A stretch of DNA of 64,000 bases from Litchfieldia alkalitelluris (GTDB lineage: Bacteria > Bacillota > Bacilli > Bacillales > Salisediminibacteriaceae), in NCBI RefSeq assembly GCF_002153425.1, contig NZ_KZ119600.1:1843103-1907102 (forward strand), in the 5' to 3' direction. The position numbers were made by a program, and so were the translations under genes. Of this stretch, positions 62,693-64,000 are shown piece after piece. Position 1 is the first letter of the stretch, and each line of letters begins with the position of its first letter. Under the pieces are notes generated by a model. The model saw only the letters and a list, made by a program, of their open reading frames with translations, made no database searches and was not told the origin of the DNA.

Positions 62693-62836
62693 ATGATAGG
62701 TGTTGCATATATGCAATCATACGTGGATTTAACACAAGAGGATACAGAAGCATACCACAAAGCCGTAGAGGACTTTTTATCCGATGTAGACCTAATCAGT
62801 CTAGATCAATACGACAACTTGTTAAAAGGGGAGTAG
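62693..62836 (+). CDS. small acidic protein, unknown
   Basis: A 47-codon frame (MIGVAYMQSYVDLTQEDTEA at the start) with a perfect ribosome binding site, AAAGGAGGTG, six bases before ATG 62693. It follows the winged-helix gene by 14 bases and ends four bases before the next gene, so it looks like a real gene of the element's operon. Acidic, helical; no family recognised. An overlapping longer frame (62632-62871) lacks a ribosome binding site. Confidence 0.65.
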   Translation: MIGVAYMQSYVDLTQEDTEAYHKAVEDFLSDVDLISLDQYDNLLKGE

Positions 62837-62840
62837 CAGC

Positions 62841-63047
62841 ATGGCAAACTATAATTTACCACCAATGTTAAAACAGTACATCGAAAAGAATTTTACTGAG
62901 GAAATCATTAATTACAAAGCACACAAACACAACCTGTCAGAGATACAGGAGTTATTGAACTGGATGAAAAATGACACCAACATAAATACAGTTCATATGC
63001 AAAAACAATTGGATTTCACGATAAGAAACATGAAACGGTTAGGGTGA
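62841..63047 (+). CDS. small protein, unknown
   Basis: A 68-residue, mostly helical, basic protein (MANYNLPPMLKQYIEKNF; NTVHMQKQLDFTIRNMKRLG). AAAAGGGGAG lies upstream of ATG 62841. Third gene in a row with the winged-helix gene. Small proteins of this sort are common on Bacillus elements next to replication genes; the function is unknown. Confidence 0.68.
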   Translation: MANYNLPPMLKQYIEKNFTEEIINYKAHKHNLSEIQELLNWMKNDTNINTVHMQKQLDFTIRNMKRLG

Positions 63048-63051
63048 TCAT

Positions 63052-63080
63052 TTTAGGGTGTGTTAAACCCTTAGCATACC
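63052..63080 (+). other. imperfect palindrome after the small genes
   Basis: AGGGTGTGTTAA...TTAGCATACCCT (63055-63082) can fold into a hairpin; it may end the small-gene transcript although no T-run follows. A second dyad, CCGAAC...GTTCGG, spans 63159-63186. Confidence 0.45.
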
Positions 63081-63192
63081 CTAATAACCCTATAATTGAG
63101 ATACGATAAAATTTTACTTTTATTGGATAGTTTACACAATCACCAAAAACCGAACATTAAACAATATTAACGTATTATAGTTCGGTAATAGG

Positions 63193-63221
63193 TTGACTAT
63201 TTCTAATTATTGGTGTAAAAT
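63193..63221 (+). promoter_or_regulatory. SigA-type promoter for the last gene
   Basis: TTGACT (63193-63198), 17 bases, TAAAAT (63216-63221), with GGTG just before the -10. It is about 50 bases before the ATG of the truncated gene, directly after the CCGAAC/GTTCGG dyad, which could be its operator. Confidence 0.6.
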
Positions 63222-63271
63222 GTAGTTACTAGGCAGTAATTCATATAATAACTACGGGGAGGAGGGACAAA

Positions 63272-64000
63272 ATGTTTTGTGTTATTCAAAAAGTTAAAAA
63301 TAAAAAACAAAATGAGTATGGAGCCAGTAAAAAATTAATGGTTGACAACCACACATATTCATTTGATGGACTAACAGTAACTAAATGGGGTTATAAATTC
63401 TCGCCAGAAAAGTTTGAAAGACCTGTACTTGATGCGTATAAGATAAGCATCCATAAAAGTTATCGTGAAAACGGAAAGGTAAAAAAGAAACAGTGGTCAA
63501 TCTGTACAATGAGTTACTATGATCTCCTGGAATATTCACTGTATGATTGTACTTCATTCAGCATTAAGGATAAGGCAGAGGATATGGGTATCTCAGTAGA
63601 GGAAATTTACGATATGGTTTACGAAAAATTAGACCCTATTATTGACGAAGTAAAAAAGGAATTTGAACAGTCTGAGGAATACAAAACAAAAAAGAAGCAC
63701 GATGAAATACTACATAATTATAGAGAGACAAAAAGAAAATTTGAAGAAAAGTACGGTACAGATTCTTATGATTTGTGCTATGACATATTCGGTGTGTTAA
63801 AAAATAAAAACACATTAGATGCGTTGGAAATGCAATATATCAATAACCAATTTGAAAAAAAGAAGTCAGAACAAAGTAGTTACTACGACAATTCTAATAG
63901 TAACTACAGTTATAATGATTTTGGTGGTTACTTTAATATAAATAATAGCAGTAACTACACAGATGATGAAAAGAAGAAATTGAAGAAAATATTCAGATTA
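63272..64000 (+). CDS. unknown element-encoded protein, truncated by window end
   Basis: The frame is open from ATG 63272 (GGGGAGGAGGG upstream) to the last base, 243 codons, with no stop, so its true C-terminus is outside. The N-terminal half has FCVIQKVKNKKQNEYGASKK, and KISIHKSYRENGKVKKKQWS; a Lys/Glu-rich helical middle follows. A Ser/Asn/Tyr-rich linker (SSYYDNSNSNYSYNDFGGYF) then leads to NYTDDEKKKLKKIFRL. The linker and the last helix are laid out like the entry to a J-like domain, but this cannot be confirmed here. Similar proteins of unknown role occur on Bacillus plasmids and integrated elements. Confidence 0.7.
   Translation, partial: MFCVIQKVKNKKQNEYGASKKLMVDNHTYSFDGLTVTKWGYKFSPEKFERPVLDAYKISIHKSYRENGKVKKKQWSICTMSYYDLLEYSLYDCTSFSIKDKAEDMGISVEEIYDMVYEKLDPIIDEVKKEFEQSEEYKTKKKHDEILHNYRETKRKFEEKYGTDSYDLCYDIFGVLKNKNTLDALEMQYINNQFEKKKSEQSSYYDNSNSNYSYNDFGGYFNINNSSNYTDDEKKKLKKIFRL

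Overview
The window is about 64 kb of an AT-rich, endospore-forming, naturally competent Bacillaceae chromosome. Most of it follows the Bacillus subtilis block from yqgP to spo0A (gluP, yqgQ, glcK, yqgV/W/X/Y, comG, yqzE, yqhG/H, gcvT-gcvPA-gcvPB, yqhL, lipM, mntR, yqhO/P/R/T, efp, spoIIIA, accBC, yqhY, nusB, folD, xseAB, ispA, dxs, yqxC, argR, recN, spoIVB, spo0A). An OLE RNA with its partner OapA between ispA and dxs, and a class II (B12-dependent) ribonucleotide reductase, point to the alkaliphilic or halophilic Bacillaceae rather than the B. subtilis group. No species is assigned.

Layout. 1-10.9 kb: the ldh end, a HAD phosphatase, rhomboid protease GluP, a SpoVAF-type protein, YueI, YqgQ, glucokinase, an in-frame fusion of a DUF1385 membrane protein to YqgV, then YqgW and YqgX. 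10.9-14.5 kb: a probable minus-strand small RNA with a consensus promoter, a methyltransferase, YqgY, a COG2345-type regulator, a YtxH protein behind a SigB-like promoter, and tRNA-Gln. 14.5-19.3 kb: competence pseudopilus genes comGA-GG, split after comGB by a small gene on the other strand, then yqzE. 19.3-27.9 kb: yqhG, yqhH (helicase, interrupted by an A8 frameshift), tandem glycine riboswitch and glycine cleavage genes, yqhL, lipM. 28-31.3 kb: nrdJ under two NrdR boxes, interrupted by a 333-nt group I intron without an ORF. 31.5-37.8 kb: mntR, yqhO, two membrane proteins, yqhR, a prolidase-type peptidase, efp and a protein with an internal duplication.

37.9-43.3 kb: the spoIIIA operon, where spoIIIAD appears to use an ATT start. 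43.4-44.34 kb: a striking tandem array. Eleven 52-bp units, ten of which carry the Spo0A-box heptamer TGTCGAA, are flanked on both sides by ~51-bp palindromic units. 45.2-60.6 kb: fatty-acid, folate, isoprenoid, recombination and sporulation genes, with OLE RNA/oapA, ending at spo0A, whose promoter region shows a SigH-type element overlapping a 0A box.

From 60.75 kb to the end the content changes to accessory DNA: a tyrosine recombinase, two strong hairpins, a winged-helix replication-initiator-like protein, two small ORFs and a truncated gene. This looks like one end of an integrated element next to spo0A.

Main items for follow-up: the Spo0A-box-like array, the minus-strand small RNA at about 11 kb, the nrdJ intron, the DUF1385-YqgV fusion with internal start, the split comG operon and the ATT-started spoIIIAD.
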